Program-made: the position numbers and the translations under genes
Source: Microbulbifer donghaiensis
GTDB lineage: Bacteria; Pseudomonadota; Gammaproteobacteria; Pseudomonadales; Cellvibrionaceae
DNA: 64,000 bases
Assembly: GCF_900129095.1 (NCBI RefSeq)
Contig: NZ_FQVA01000001.1
Coordinates: 930,001-994,000, forward strand
Reading direction: 5' to 3'
Notes under the pieces: generated by a model
Seen by the model: the letters and a program-made list of their open reading frames with translations, nothing else
Database searches by the model: none
What the model was told of the DNA's origin: nothing
Part shown: positions 7,912 to 15,869 of the stretch, in pieces
How positions within the stretch are numbered: position 1 is the stretch's first letter
How the letters are laid out: every line of letters begins with the position of its first letter

Positions 7912-8883
7912 TCAGGACAGGGCCGGCGCGGCCGCATCCTCCTCGTAATATCCTTGATCTTCTTCGTCCCGATCCTGTTCGGGCTCCTGGCCGGCCGCGC
8001 GCACGTGAATCGGGCCGAAGACCTCGTTCTGCACTAGCTCCACCAGCGATTCCTTGACCAGCTCCATCACCGCCAGGAAGGTGACCACCACGCCGAGGCG
8101 CCCCTCTTCCACGGTGAACAGGCTGACGAACGGCACAAACTGGCGGTGGCGGATCTTGTCCAGCACCTGGGTCATACGCTCGCGCGTCGACAGCTTCTCC
8201 CGCTCGACCTGGTGGCTCTCAAACATGTCCGCACGCCGCAGCACGTCGGCCAGAGCTACCAGCACCTCTTTAAGGTTCACGTCGGGATCCGGGCGGGTGA
8301 GATTGCGATCCGGACCCTGAGCCGTAGCCTGGTGGATATCGCGCCCCATTCGTGGAATCTCATCGATATCCTCCGCGGCCGTTTTGAAACGCTCGTATTC
8401 CTGCAGGCGGCGGATGAGCGCGGCGCGCGGATCCTCGCCCTCTTCCTCTTCCGCTTCCGGCGGGCGCGGCAGCAGCATGCGCGATTTGATCTCGGCCAGC
8501 ATCGCGGCCATGACCAGATACTCCGCCGCCAGCTCGAAGCGCATCGACGTCATCATCTCCACGTAACCCATGTACTGGCGCGTGATGTCGGCGACATTGA
8601 TCTCTAGGATATCCAGATTCTGGCGGCGAATGAGATACAGCAGCAGGTCGAGGGGACCCTCGAAGGCCTCGAGAATCACTTCCAGTGCGTCCGGCGGGAT
8701 ATAGAGATCTGCGGGCAGCTCGGTAAAGGCTTCCCCCTGCACCATCGCGAAGGGCATCTCGCCCTGCCGCGGGGCCGGTGTGGACGCGGATTCCGGCGGC
8801 TGCTCCGCGGCATCGGCATCACCGGCCGCAACTTCGGCCAGCACCTGCTCTTCCACCTCGGCTAGTAACTCTTCACTGGACAC
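7912..8883 (-). CDS. scpA: Segregation and condensation protein ScpA (kleisin)
   Basis: About 323 residues from a GTG at 8883, which is preceded by a G-rich ribosome site. An upstream ATG at 8922 would add 13 residues of unlikely sequence. The kleisin N-terminal motif FEGPLDLLLYLIRRQNLDILEI is clear, followed by ITRQYMGYVEMM and the ADP-type helix AAEYLVMAAMLAEIKSRMLLPRP. The C-terminal winged helix (VTFLAVMELVKESLVELVQ) binds the SMC head. ScpA bridges the two SMC heads and carries ScpB. The N-terminal 60 residues are a variable acidic extension and the tail is acidic too. Confidence 0.9.
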   Translation of the reverse strand: MSSEELLAEVEEQVLAEVAAGDADAAEQPPESASTPAPRQGEMPFAMVQGEAFTELPADLYIPPDALEVILEAFEGPLDLLLYLIRRQNLDILEINVADITRQYMGYVEMMTSMRFELAAEYLVMAAMLAEIKSRMLLPRPPEAEEEEGEDPRAALIRRLQEYERFKTAAEDIDEIPRMGRDIHQATAQGPDRNLTRPDPDVNLKEVLVALADVLRRADMFESHQVEREKLSTRERMTQVLDKIRHRQFVPFVSLFTVEEGRLGVVVTFLAVMELVKESLVELVQNEVFGPIHVRAAGQEPEQDRDEEDQGYYEEDAAAPALS

Positions 8884-8952
8884 TCTGCCCCACCCTCGCT
8901 CTTCACCGGCCCAACAGGGCAAACGCGCGATTATACATCAGTGCCCGGCATC

Positions 8953-9576
8953 TCAGCCCAGAATTTCATCAATAGCGCCGCAGCCCTGGCGGATCAGTTC
9001 CGGCTCGTCGCCGGTCAGGTCCACCACGGTCGTCGCCTCCAGGCCGCAGAATCCCCCGTCGATGATCAGTTCCACCTGGTGCTCGAGCGTCTCGCGTATG
9101 TCATACGGATCCGTGAGCGGCTGCTCATCGCCGGGCATGATCAGGCTGCAGCTCATCAGCGGCTCGCCCACCGCCTCGATCAGGGCCAGAGCGATGGGAT
9201 TGTCGGGGACGCGCAGTCCGATCGTCTTGCGCTTGGGATGCATCAGGCGTCGCGGCACCTCGGCTGTTGCCGGCATTATGAAGGTGTAGGGGCCCGGGGT
9301 GTGATTCTTCAGCAGGCGGAACATCTGATTGTCCACCTTGGCGTAGCTGGCCAGCTCCGACAGGTCGCGGCACATCAGCGTAAAGTTATGGTGCTTGTCC
9401 AGCTGGCGCAGCCCGCGGATCCGCTCCACCGCCAGCTTCTCCCCCAGGCGGCAGCCTATTGCGTAGGCGGAATCCGTGGGGAAGACAATCACCCCACCGG
9501 CGGCGACGATATCCGCCGCCTGACTGATCAGACGCCCCTGAGGATTATCCGGATGAATCTGGAAAAACTGCGCCAC
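8953..9576 (-). CDS. yciO: YciO-type Sua5/YrdC family protein
   Basis: 207 residues forming one YrdC domain. It binds ATP and related substrates, and in YrdC proper makes threonylcarbamoyl-AMP for the t6A tRNA modification. Motifs are GGVIVFPTDSAYAIGC, RGLRQLDKHHNFTLMC, HTPGPYTFIMPAT and the KxR/SxN-like KRKTIGLRVPDN. The opening FFQIHPDNPQGR and YCxR variations match the YciO branch, whose true role in E. coli is less certain than that of TsaC. It lies in the same minus-strand run as scpA and the RNase AM gene, an order also known from the E. coli yciV-yciO-rluB region. Confidence 0.88.
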   Translation of the reverse strand: MAQFFQIHPDNPQGRLISQAADIVAAGGVIVFPTDSAYAIGCRLGEKLAVERIRGLRQLDKHHNFTLMCRDLSELASYAKVDNQMFRLLKNHTPGPYTFIMPATAEVPRRLMHPKRKTIGLRVPDNPIALALIEAVGEPLMSCSLIMPGDEQPLTDPYDIRETLEHQVELIIDGGFCGLEATTVVDLTGDEPELIRQGCGAIDEILG

Positions 9577-9612
9577 AAGTACTCCCCCCTTGCTTCAAAT
9601 TCCGACGGGCCT

Positions 9613-10533
9613 CTAGCCCGTATTGTTGGCGCTAGTTTGCCATAGTTTCCACACCGGCTCGACGCCTTCCGGAAGACGCACACAGCCCAGTTCACGCCAC
9701 GGCTGGTCCGGCTGATGGAAGTCGCTGCCTACAGAAAACAGAGGGGCCGGCCGGCCGCATTCCTCCGCCACCGCGTCCAGCAGCGCTCGCAACTCGCGCG
9801 TCTGCACAGGGTTCTGGCGGCCGCACAGCAGCTCGACCGCCTGTCCACCGGCCTCGAGGAAGTCACTGACCAGGCGGCGCAACAGCGTCCGCGTCAGGCC
9901 GTATTTCAAGGGGTGCGCCAGCACCGCTGTGCCACCGGCGGCGCGAATACTGTCGATGGTTTCCTCAAGCTGCGGCCAGTCCACCTTTACGTCTCCGACC
10001 TTGCCGGCACCGAGATAGCGCTTGAAGGCGCGTGCCGAGTCTTCCACATGCCCCTCTTCAACCAGCCAGCGCGCAAAGTGCGGCCGCCCGATCACGCCGT
10101 CGCCCGCCCACCGGCGGGCGCCCTGCAGGGCACCGGCAAATCCCCGCTTCTCCAGCCGCTCGGCGATGCGCTCCGCGCGCTCACGCCGCAACTGCTCGCG
10201 CAAGTTGATGGCCTCGCGCAAAGTGGTGGACGCCGAGTCGACATTGAGTCCGACAATATGCACCGGACGCTTGCCCCAGCGGCTGGAGAACTCGATGCCG
10301 GGCAGAACGGAAATGCCCAACTGGTCACCAGTTCGCTGCGCCTCGGGCACGCCGCCCAGGGTATCGTGGTCGGTTAACGCCAAAAGGGTCACGCCCTGGG
10401 ATTTCGCCCTCGACACCAGCTCTGTAGGGCTTAAAATACCGTCTGACGCGGTGCTGTGGCAGTGCAGATCCACCAGCTCGGTATCCGCATCGTCTGACAG
10501 GGCTTTCAACAGGAGGCTCTCGCTCAGATTCAC
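9613..10533 (-). CDS. rnm: PHP-domain phosphoesterase, RNase AM/YciV type
   Basis: A PHP-domain metalloenzyme. The metal motifs are DLHCHSTASDG, LTDHDT, PGIEFSSRW and a distal SDFH (VGSDFHQPDQPW). E. coli YciV is RNase AM, a 5'-3' exoribonuclease that also trims 5' ends of rRNAs. The segment RPHFARWLVEEGHVEDSARAF resembles it well. The start is uncertain. I prefer GTG 10533, which leaves about 20 residues before the first metal motif, as in E. coli. A GTG at 10641 would add 36 residues of unlikely composition. The pairing with yciO is conserved among gammaproteobacteria. Confidence 0.85.
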   Translation of the reverse strand: MNLSESLLLKALSDDADTELVDLHCHSTASDGILSPTELVSRAKSQGVTLLALTDHDTLGGVPEAQRTGDQLGISVLPGIEFSSRWGKRPVHIVGLNVDSASTTLREAINLREQLRRERAERIAERLEKRGFAGALQGARRWAGDGVIGRPHFARWLVEEGHVEDSARAFKRYLGAGKVGDVKVDWPQLEETIDSIRAAGGTAVLAHPLKYGLTRTLLRRLVSDFLEAGGQAVELLCGRQNPVQTRELRALLDAVAEECGRPAPLFSVGSDFHQPDQPWRELGCVRLPEGVEPVWKLWQTSANNTG

Positions 10534-10768
10534 ACTCGATCGGGTAGTGACACCCGGTTTTGAACAATTGCCGGCAGCCGCTGTCTCAGGGGCGCCCGGC
10601 GGATTCAGGGATAAGGCCCCCAACCGAAGGCTTGTGCACACAGGCCCTGGGGAACCAGAGTTACCGCTGACAGCTGCACCGTCAGCCGGAAGCTATTTTG
10701 AATACTAGGGCCGTTTTTGCTTCGGCCCATCAGGAAGCTTCCAGCGGGCATTATCACCGGAACCAGGC

Positions 10769-11491
10769 ATGACCGAAACCAACCCGACCACCTCAGTGTC
10801 CGAACAGCAACCGAAAAAAGAGGGCCTGCTGGCCAATCTGCTGCTCAATATCGTGATTCCCACGCTGATCCTGACCAAGCTGTCCGGCGATGACTGGCTG
10901 GGCACCAAGTGGGCGATCGTGGTGGCACTGGCGTTCCCGCTGATCTACGGTCTGCGCGACCTTTTGCAGTCGGGCAAGATCAACTTTTTCTCCGCCCTGG
11001 GAATCGTCAGCATTCTGCTGACCGGGGGCATCAGCCTGCTGGAGCTGGACGCAAAATATATCGCGATCAAGGAGGCCGCCATTCCCGGCCTGCTCGGCGT
11101 AGCCACGGTGGTCTCGCTCTACACCCGCTGGCCGCTGGTGAAGACCCTGATCTACAACGACCGCATTCTCGATACGGGCAAGATTGCCCGGGTGCTGGCC
11201 GGCAACGGCAACGAGAGCGCTTTTGAGCGCACGCTGCAGCAGGCCTCCTGGATGATAGCCGGGTCTTTCTTCCTCTCTTCGGCACTGAATTACATCCTGG
11301 CCAAGGTGCTGCTGCAGAGCCCGCCGGGCACCGAGGCATTCAACGAAGAGCTCGGCAAGATGACGGCACTGAGTTTCCCGATCATCGCCCTGCCGGCGAC
11401 CATTATTCTGATGCTGGTACTTTTCTTCCTGTTCCGCCGAATCGGCAAACTGACCGGCTTGAAACTGGAAGAAATCATGGTCCAGCAATAG
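10769..11491 (+). CDS. VC0807-family integral membrane protein
   Basis: 240 residues with at least five hydrophobic helices (IVIPTLILTKL, WAIVVALAFPLIYGL, FFSALGIVSILLTGGISLLEL, AAIPGLLGVATVVSL, IIALPATIILMLVLFFLF). It matches the VC0807 family of inner-membrane proteins, distantly similar to septation protein A. The C-terminus (RRIGKLTGLKLEEIM) is cytosolic. The molecular role is unknown. It opens a plus-strand run with yciI and an SH3 protein, divergent from the RNase AM gene. Confidence 0.75.
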   Translation: MTETNPTTSVSEQQPKKEGLLANLLLNIVIPTLILTKLSGDDWLGTKWAIVVALAFPLIYGLRDLLQSGKINFFSALGIVSILLTGGISLLELDAKYIAIKEAAIPGLLGVATVVSLYTRWPLVKTLIYNDRILDTGKIARVLAGNGNESAFERTLQQASWMIAGSFFLSSALNYILAKVLLQSPPGTEAFNEELGKMTALSFPIIALPATIILMLVLFFLFRRIGKLTGLKLEEIMVQQ

Positions 11492-11532
11492 GCCGACATT
11501 TCCGACAAAACCGATAAGAGCATAAGTAACAC

Positions 11533-11832
11533 ATGTGGTACGCAATCATCAGTGAGGATGTCAAAGACAGCCTGCCGCTGCGCAAGGGCGCGCGCGCGGA
11601 CCATCTGGCCCGACTTAACCGCCTTAAAGATGAGGGGCGGTTACTGATCGCGGGCCCGCACCCGGCCATCGATAGCGAGGATCCCGGCGAGGCGGGCTTT
11701 ACCGGCAGTCTGGTCGTCGCGGAATTTTCTTCCCTCGAAGAGGCCAAAGCCTGGGCGGACGCGGATCCATATGTCGATGCCGGTGTCTACGCTTCCGTAA
11801 CCGTGAAGCCGTTCAAGCTCGTGCTTCCCTGA
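11533..11832 (+). CDS. yciI: YciI family protein
   Basis: A 99-residue single-domain protein of the YciI/ferredoxin-like dimeric alpha-beta barrel family. The hallmark start [13 protein letters not shown], the central His in [11 protein letters not shown], and the segment [22 protein letters not shown] are all present, as is [18 protein letters not shown]. The conserved His-Asp pair suggests a small enzyme or binding protein, but no reaction is firmly established for YciI. It follows the membrane protein by 41 bases. Confidence 0.9.
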   Translation: MWYAIISEDVKDSLPLRKGARADHLARLNRLKDEGRLLIAGPHPAIDSEDPGEAGFTGSLVVAEFSSLEEAKAWADADPYVDAGVYASVTVKPFKLVLP

Positions 11833-11873
11833 ATTTGACAACATTATCAACCGATAAAAAAAGCTGTATCACA

Positions 11874-12554
11874 ATGATGAAACAACTGACCGGTCTTACC
11901 GCCGCAGCGCTACTCGCCATCAGCGCCCCCGTCAGCGCCCTGGGCGCAGATACCCGCTACGTCACCGACCAGCTGCACGTGCCCATGCGCTCGGGCAAGG
12001 GCAATGAATTCCGCATCCTGCACCGCGGACTGGCCAGCGGCACCAAGCTCGCGCTGCTCGAGGACGCCCCCGCAGAGGGTTGGGCCCGCGTGCGCACCCC
12101 TGCCGGCGAAGAGGGCTGGGTGCGCCGCCAATACCTGGTTGCTGAACCCGTGGCGGAGATCAAGTTAAAGAAAGCCCAGGCCGACCTGGCGCGCTTTGAG
12201 GAAATGGATCTCGGCGGCGAGGTGCGCCGCCTGGAAGCCGAAAACCTGCAACTGAACACCACCCTGTCCGCCGAGCAGGAAAAAACCCAGCAGCTGGCAC
12301 AGGAACTCAAAGAGCTGAAATCACTTTCCGCGGACGCAGTGGCCCTCAATCAGCGCCACCAGAAACTGTTGCATCAGCACGAACTGCTGAAGCAGGAGCA
12401 GGTGATGGCCGAAGCGGAAATCCAGCGCCTGTCCGGCAGCGAGTCGCATAAGTGGTATATGTACGGCGCACTGTCTGTCGGCCTGGGTGCTATCCTCGCG
12501 ATGATCGCCCCGCATATGCGCCCGCGTCGGCGCCGCTCAGAGTGGGCCAATTAA
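11874..12554 (+). CDS. Exported SH3-domain protein (TIGR04211/YgiM type)
   Basis: 226 residues from ATG 11874. That start gives a proper signal peptide (MMKQLTGLTAAALLAISAPVSALGA). An upstream in-frame start at 11835 would spoil it. Residues 25-85 are a bacterial SH3 domain (TRYVTDQLHVPMRSGKGNEF, GWARVRTPAGEEGWVRRQYL). A long coiled coil follows at about 100-185, then a C-terminal membrane anchor (MYGALSVGLGAILAMIAP) and a basic RPRRRR end. E. coli YgiM has the same plan. It is likely anchored in the inner membrane with the SH3 domain in the periplasm, perhaps contacting the cell wall. Confidence 0.85.
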   Translation: MMKQLTGLTAAALLAISAPVSALGADTRYVTDQLHVPMRSGKGNEFRILHRGLASGTKLALLEDAPAEGWARVRTPAGEEGWVRRQYLVAEPVAEIKLKKAQADLARFEEMDLGGEVRRLEAENLQLNTTLSAEQEKTQQLAQELKELKSLSADAVALNQRHQKLLHQHELLKQEQVMAEAEIQRLSGSESHKWYMYGALSVGLGAILAMIAPHMRPRRRRSEWAN

Positions 12555-12744
12555 CCACAGTGCCGGCTGCCGGGTTTTCGCGGATCGAAACCGCAGGCTA
12601 AACCGCAGGCGGCCCTCAGTGGCCGCCACTGGTAAACAGGGAAGTAAGCCCAGCCGCTGCCGCCTGCGGCGGCAGGGCAGCAGAAACCCGCAAAAATTTC
12701 CCGGGATTCAACGCCCGATTAACCGTGGGAATGAGACAAGGACG

Positions 12745-13329
12745 ATGCGTAAACTGATCGCGGTACTGTTAACCGGACTGCTCACACTGCCGGCCCTGGC
12801 AGACAATCCCCAAGTCGAGCTGAAGACCGACCTCGGCACCATCCAGATCGAGCTGTTCGAAGAAAAGGCCCCCGCTACGGTAGAGAACTTTCTCGCTTAT
12901 CTGGACAGCGGTTTTTATAACGGGGTGATTTTTCACCGCGTCATTCCCGACTTTATGGTTCAGACCGGCGGACACACCTTCGACTTCCAGCTGAAGGAAA
13001 CCCGCGAGCCGGTGACCAATGAATCGGCCAACGGCCTCAAAAACCTGCGCGGCACGCTCGCCATGGCGCGCAAGGACGACCCCGACAGCGCCACCTCACA
13101 ATTCTTTATCAACCTGAAGCACAACAGCCACCTGGACGCCACTGAAGACAAAGCGGGTTACACCGTCTTCGGCAGAGTGACCCAGGGTATGGACGTGGTG
13201 GACAAAATTCTCGCGGAACCCCGCGGCCTCTACCGCGCCTTCCCGCAGGCGCCGAATGTACCGGTGCGCATCCTCACAGCCAAGCGTATCGACGGCGAAA
13301 CCGTTGCCAGTAAAAGCCAGGGAGATTAA
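12745..13329 (+). CDS. ppiA: Periplasmic peptidyl-prolyl cis-trans isomerase A (cyclophilin)
   Basis: 194 residues from ATG 12745, which has AAGGA in front and begins a signal peptide (LIAVLLTGLLTLPALA). The cyclophilin domain fills the rest: VELKTDLGTIQIELFEEKAP, FHRVIPDFMVQTGG with the catalytic Arg, GTLAMARKDDPDSATSQFFINL and YTVFGRVTQGMDVVDKI. It accelerates proline isomerisation during folding in the periplasm. The insert and Trp/Phe pattern fit bacterial PpiA. A Cpx-dependent promoter, as in E. coli ppiA, was not seen upstream. Confidence 0.9.
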   Translation: MRKLIAVLLTGLLTLPALADNPQVELKTDLGTIQIELFEEKAPATVENFLAYLDSGFYNGVIFHRVIPDFMVQTGGHTFDFQLKETREPVTNESANGLKNLRGTLAMARKDDPDSATSQFFINLKHNSHLDATEDKAGYTVFGRVTQGMDVVDKILAEPRGLYRAFPQAPNVPVRILTAKRIDGETVASKSQGD

Positions 13330-14091
13330 GTGGTGATTGCGCTCAGTGTTAACCTCAACAAAATTGCCCTTATCCGCAACTCTCGCGAGGGCAACTTTCC
13401 GGACGTGGTCGCGCACGGCAGCATCTGCCTGGACGCCGGCGCCCAGGGCCTGACGGTGCACCCGCGCCCCGACCAGCGCCATATCCGCCCCGGCGACGTG
13501 CGCGCCCTCGCCGAATTGTGCCAGGGCCGCGCCGGCATCGAGTTCAATGTGGAGGGCAATCCCTTCGCCGAGCCACTCGACGACTACCCCGGCCTGATGT
13601 CCCTGGTGCTGGAAACCCAGCCGGATCAATGCACGCTAGTCCCGGATAGCAATGAGCAGCTGACCTCTGACCACGGCTTCGACCTGACCCGCGACGGCGC
13701 GCGCCTTGAACCGATGATCGCCAGACTCAAAGGCGCCGGCATCCGCGTCAGCCTGTTTATGGACCCGGACCTCGCGCAGATCAGCCTCGCCAAAGAGGTG
13801 GGTGCCGACCGCATCGAGCTCTACACCGGCCCCTACGCGGAAGCGGTGGCCCGGCAGAGCAGCGAGGTGGAATCCATTTTCGCCGCCCACTGTGCGGCGG
13901 CGGAACACGCGCGCCAGCTCGGCCTCGGTGTCAATGCGGGCCACGACCTGAACCTGATCAACCTGCCCCGCTACCGCACCCTGCCCGGCCTGCAGGAAGT
14001 CTCCATCGGCCACGCGCTGACCGTCGACGCGCTCAACATGGGGCTGGATAACGCGGTCAACGCCTATCTCAATTGCCTGTCCGGCAACTGA
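13330..14091 (+). CDS. pdxJ: Pyridoxine 5'-phosphate synthase PdxJ
   Basis: 253 residues from a GTG directly abutting the cyclophilin stop. PdxJ condenses deoxyxylulose 5-phosphate with 3-amino-1-hydroxyacetone phosphate to give pyridoxine 5'-phosphate, the last ring-forming step of the DXP-dependent vitamin B6 route. Family motifs are LSVNLNKIALIRNSR, GLTVHPRPDQRHIR, EFNVEGNP, VSLFMDPD, ELYTGPYAE and LGVNAGHDLN. Usually pdxJ follows recO, so this position, between a cyclophilin and a DUF2520 gene, is atypical. The partner oxidase pdxH lies at 56.6-57.2 kb. Confidence 0.93.
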   Translation: MVIALSVNLNKIALIRNSREGNFPDVVAHGSICLDAGAQGLTVHPRPDQRHIRPGDVRALAELCQGRAGIEFNVEGNPFAEPLDDYPGLMSLVLETQPDQCTLVPDSNEQLTSDHGFDLTRDGARLEPMIARLKGAGIRVSLFMDPDLAQISLAKEVGADRIELYTGPYAEAVARQSSEVESIFAAHCAAAEHARQLGLGVNAGHDLNLINLPRYRTLPGLQEVSIGHALTVDALNMGLDNAVNAYLNCLSGN

Positions 14092-14960
14092 TGCCAACGC
14101 TTAATATTATTGGCGCGGGCAAGCTCGGCAAAACCCTCGCGCGCCTCTGGCAACAACAGGGTTTTTTCCAGATACGGTCGCTGTGCAATCGCAGTGCAGA
14201 GAGTACCCGGGCTGCGGCGCAGTTTATCGGCGCCGGCACGGCCTGCGGCTCCATTGCCTCTATGGCAGACGCGGACTGCTGGCTGATCGCCTGTGGCGAT
14301 GGACAAATCGGGGAAGTTGCCGCACAGCTCGCGCCGCGAATTTCGGCTCACCCGGACACCATCGTGTTCCACTGCAGCGGCGCTCTCAGTTCGGAAGTGC
14401 TGTCAGTCTGCGGGCCCGCGGCCATTGCCAGCGCGCATCCCGTACACAGCTTTGCCGATCCGCAGTTGTCCGTGCAGACGCTGGCCGGCAGCAGTGTTGC
14501 AGTGGAGGGCGACCAAGCGGCCGTGGCCCTACTGCAACGCGCCTTCTCCGCACTCGACTGCAATATCCTGACCATCGAGCCCGAACATAAAACCCTCTAT
14601 CACGCCGGCTCAGTATTCGCCTGCAACTACCTCACTGCACTGATGGACCTCAGCCTGCGCACCTTTGCCGCGGCCGGCATTGAAGAACAACAGGCATTGC
14701 AGCTGCTGAAGCCGATTGTCCTGCAGACCGCGGCCAACAATATGCAGCTGGGCCCGGAGAAGTCCCTGACCGGCCCCATCGCCCGCGGCGACGTCGATAC
14801 CGTGCGCGCGCAATTGAACGCCCTGCAGAACACGGATGCACAACTGGCGCAGTGCTATCGCCAACTGGGGCTCGCCTGTGTAGAGTTGGCGCGGCGCGGC
14901 GCGCTACCAGATGCAGCTGCCGCTCAATTGACCGAACTGCTGAGTGAGCCAACGCGGTGA
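14091..14960 (+). CDS. Rossmann-fold/DUF2520 protein (ProC-like)
   Basis: 289 residues from ATG 14091, which overlaps the pdxJ stop by one base (TGATG). An N-terminal NAD(P)-binding fold (LNIIGAGKLGKTLARLW) is followed by a DUF2520 helical domain (about 150-285; HKTLYHAGSVFACNYLTALM, GPIARGDVDTV). The architecture is that of short pyrroline-5-carboxylate or ketopantoate reductase-like enzymes. ASAHPVHSFADPQ is the conserved central motif. The substrate is unknown. Tight coupling to pdxJ suggests a metabolic link, but that is inference. Confidence 0.85.
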   Translation: MPTLNIIGAGKLGKTLARLWQQQGFFQIRSLCNRSAESTRAAAQFIGAGTACGSIASMADADCWLIACGDGQIGEVAAQLAPRISAHPDTIVFHCSGALSSEVLSVCGPAAIASAHPVHSFADPQLSVQTLAGSSVAVEGDQAAVALLQRAFSALDCNILTIEPEHKTLYHAGSVFACNYLTALMDLSLRTFAAAGIEEQQALQLLKPIVLQTAANNMQLGPEKSLTGPIARGDVDTVRAQLNALQNTDAQLAQCYRQLGLACVELARRGALPDAAAAQLTELLSEPTR

Positions 14961-15751
14961 AAGACTCCCCCCAAGATTCAAAAGAGTACCTGCAAAAGCG
15001 CGCCTTCTTCGACAGCCTGCTGACCATCTACGGGCGCAAGCCGGTACTGGAAGCGCTCGAAGACCTGTCGCTACCGGTGCACAAGTTGCACCTCGCCGAC
15101 AGCAATCGTCGCGACCAGCTGATCGCGCGCATGGAGCAGCTGGCCACCGAGCGCCAGATAGAAATCGCCCGCTGGGACCGCAAGGGCCTGTCGCGGATTT
15201 CCAAGAACGCGCGCCAGGACCAGGGGGTTGCGCTGGACCTGGCCCTGCCCCACTACGGCACCACGGAAGCTTTTCTGGCCGAGCAAAGTGCGCGCAAGGA
15301 GAAGACAAAATACGAGCTGCTGGCGCTCGACGGCATTACCAACCCGCAGAATCTCGGCATGATCATCCGTTCGGCCTGCGCCGGTGGCATGGACGGAATT
15401 ATCCTGCCGCGCAAGGGCTGCGCGCAGATAGATCCGCTGGTTATCAAGGCCAGCACCGGCACCCTGTTCAAGATGCGCATCCTGCGCTGTGAGAAACTCG
15501 CGTCGGCACTGACTGAGTTCCAGCAACAGGGAGTACGCATCTGCGGACTTTCCTCCCACGCGCAGCAGACACTGTCGGACCTGGGCGGCGACGCACCGAC
15601 CATATTCGTGCTGGGCAATGAAACCCGCGGCGTCAGCGAGGAAGTCGCCAGACAGTGCACACAGCTGCTGCGTATTCCCATGCACAACAATGTCGAAAGC
15701 CTGAACGTCGCCGTTACCGCGGCCCTGATCAGTTTCAGACACCAGCGCTGA
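14957..15751 (+). CDS. SpoU/TrmH-family RNA 2'-O-methyltransferase
   Basis: 264 residues from GTG 14957, overlapping the previous stop by four bases. The N-terminal substrate-binding domain (YGRKPVLEALEDLSLPVHKLHL) resembles RlmB. The SPOUT domain shows motif 1 NPQNLGMIIRSA, motif 2 FVLGNETRGVS and motif 3 RIPMHNNVESLNVAVTAAL, which build the deep-knot SAM site. It should methylate a ribose in rRNA or tRNA. The sequence differs from the canonical RlmB (GVTDPHN motif replaced by GITNPQN), so I leave the target open. Confidence 0.85.
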   Translation: MKDSPQDSKEYLQKRAFFDSLLTIYGRKPVLEALEDLSLPVHKLHLADSNRRDQLIARMEQLATERQIEIARWDRKGLSRISKNARQDQGVALDLALPHYGTTEAFLAEQSARKEKTKYELLALDGITNPQNLGMIIRSACAGGMDGIILPRKGCAQIDPLVIKASTGTLFKMRILRCEKLASALTEFQQQGVRICGLSSHAQQTLSDLGGDAPTIFVLGNETRGVSEEVARQCTQLLRIPMHNNVESLNVAVTAALISFRHQR

Positions 15752-15869
15752 TTTCCCCGCCGTCCCCCGACGGCGCCGAATTCCCCTGCCCACGCGGAGG
15801 GCTGCCGCTCGTCTAGACTGAAAACTGATCAAATTTTCAGCAGCAAAGGAATCTTGCGCGGGCGCAGTC

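Noticed and set aside
15818..15840. CTGAAAA...TTTTCAG hairpin before the subtilase gene as a terminator
   Set aside because: The stem is only 7 bp of A/T-rich sequence without a T-run after it. It may be part of the promoter region.
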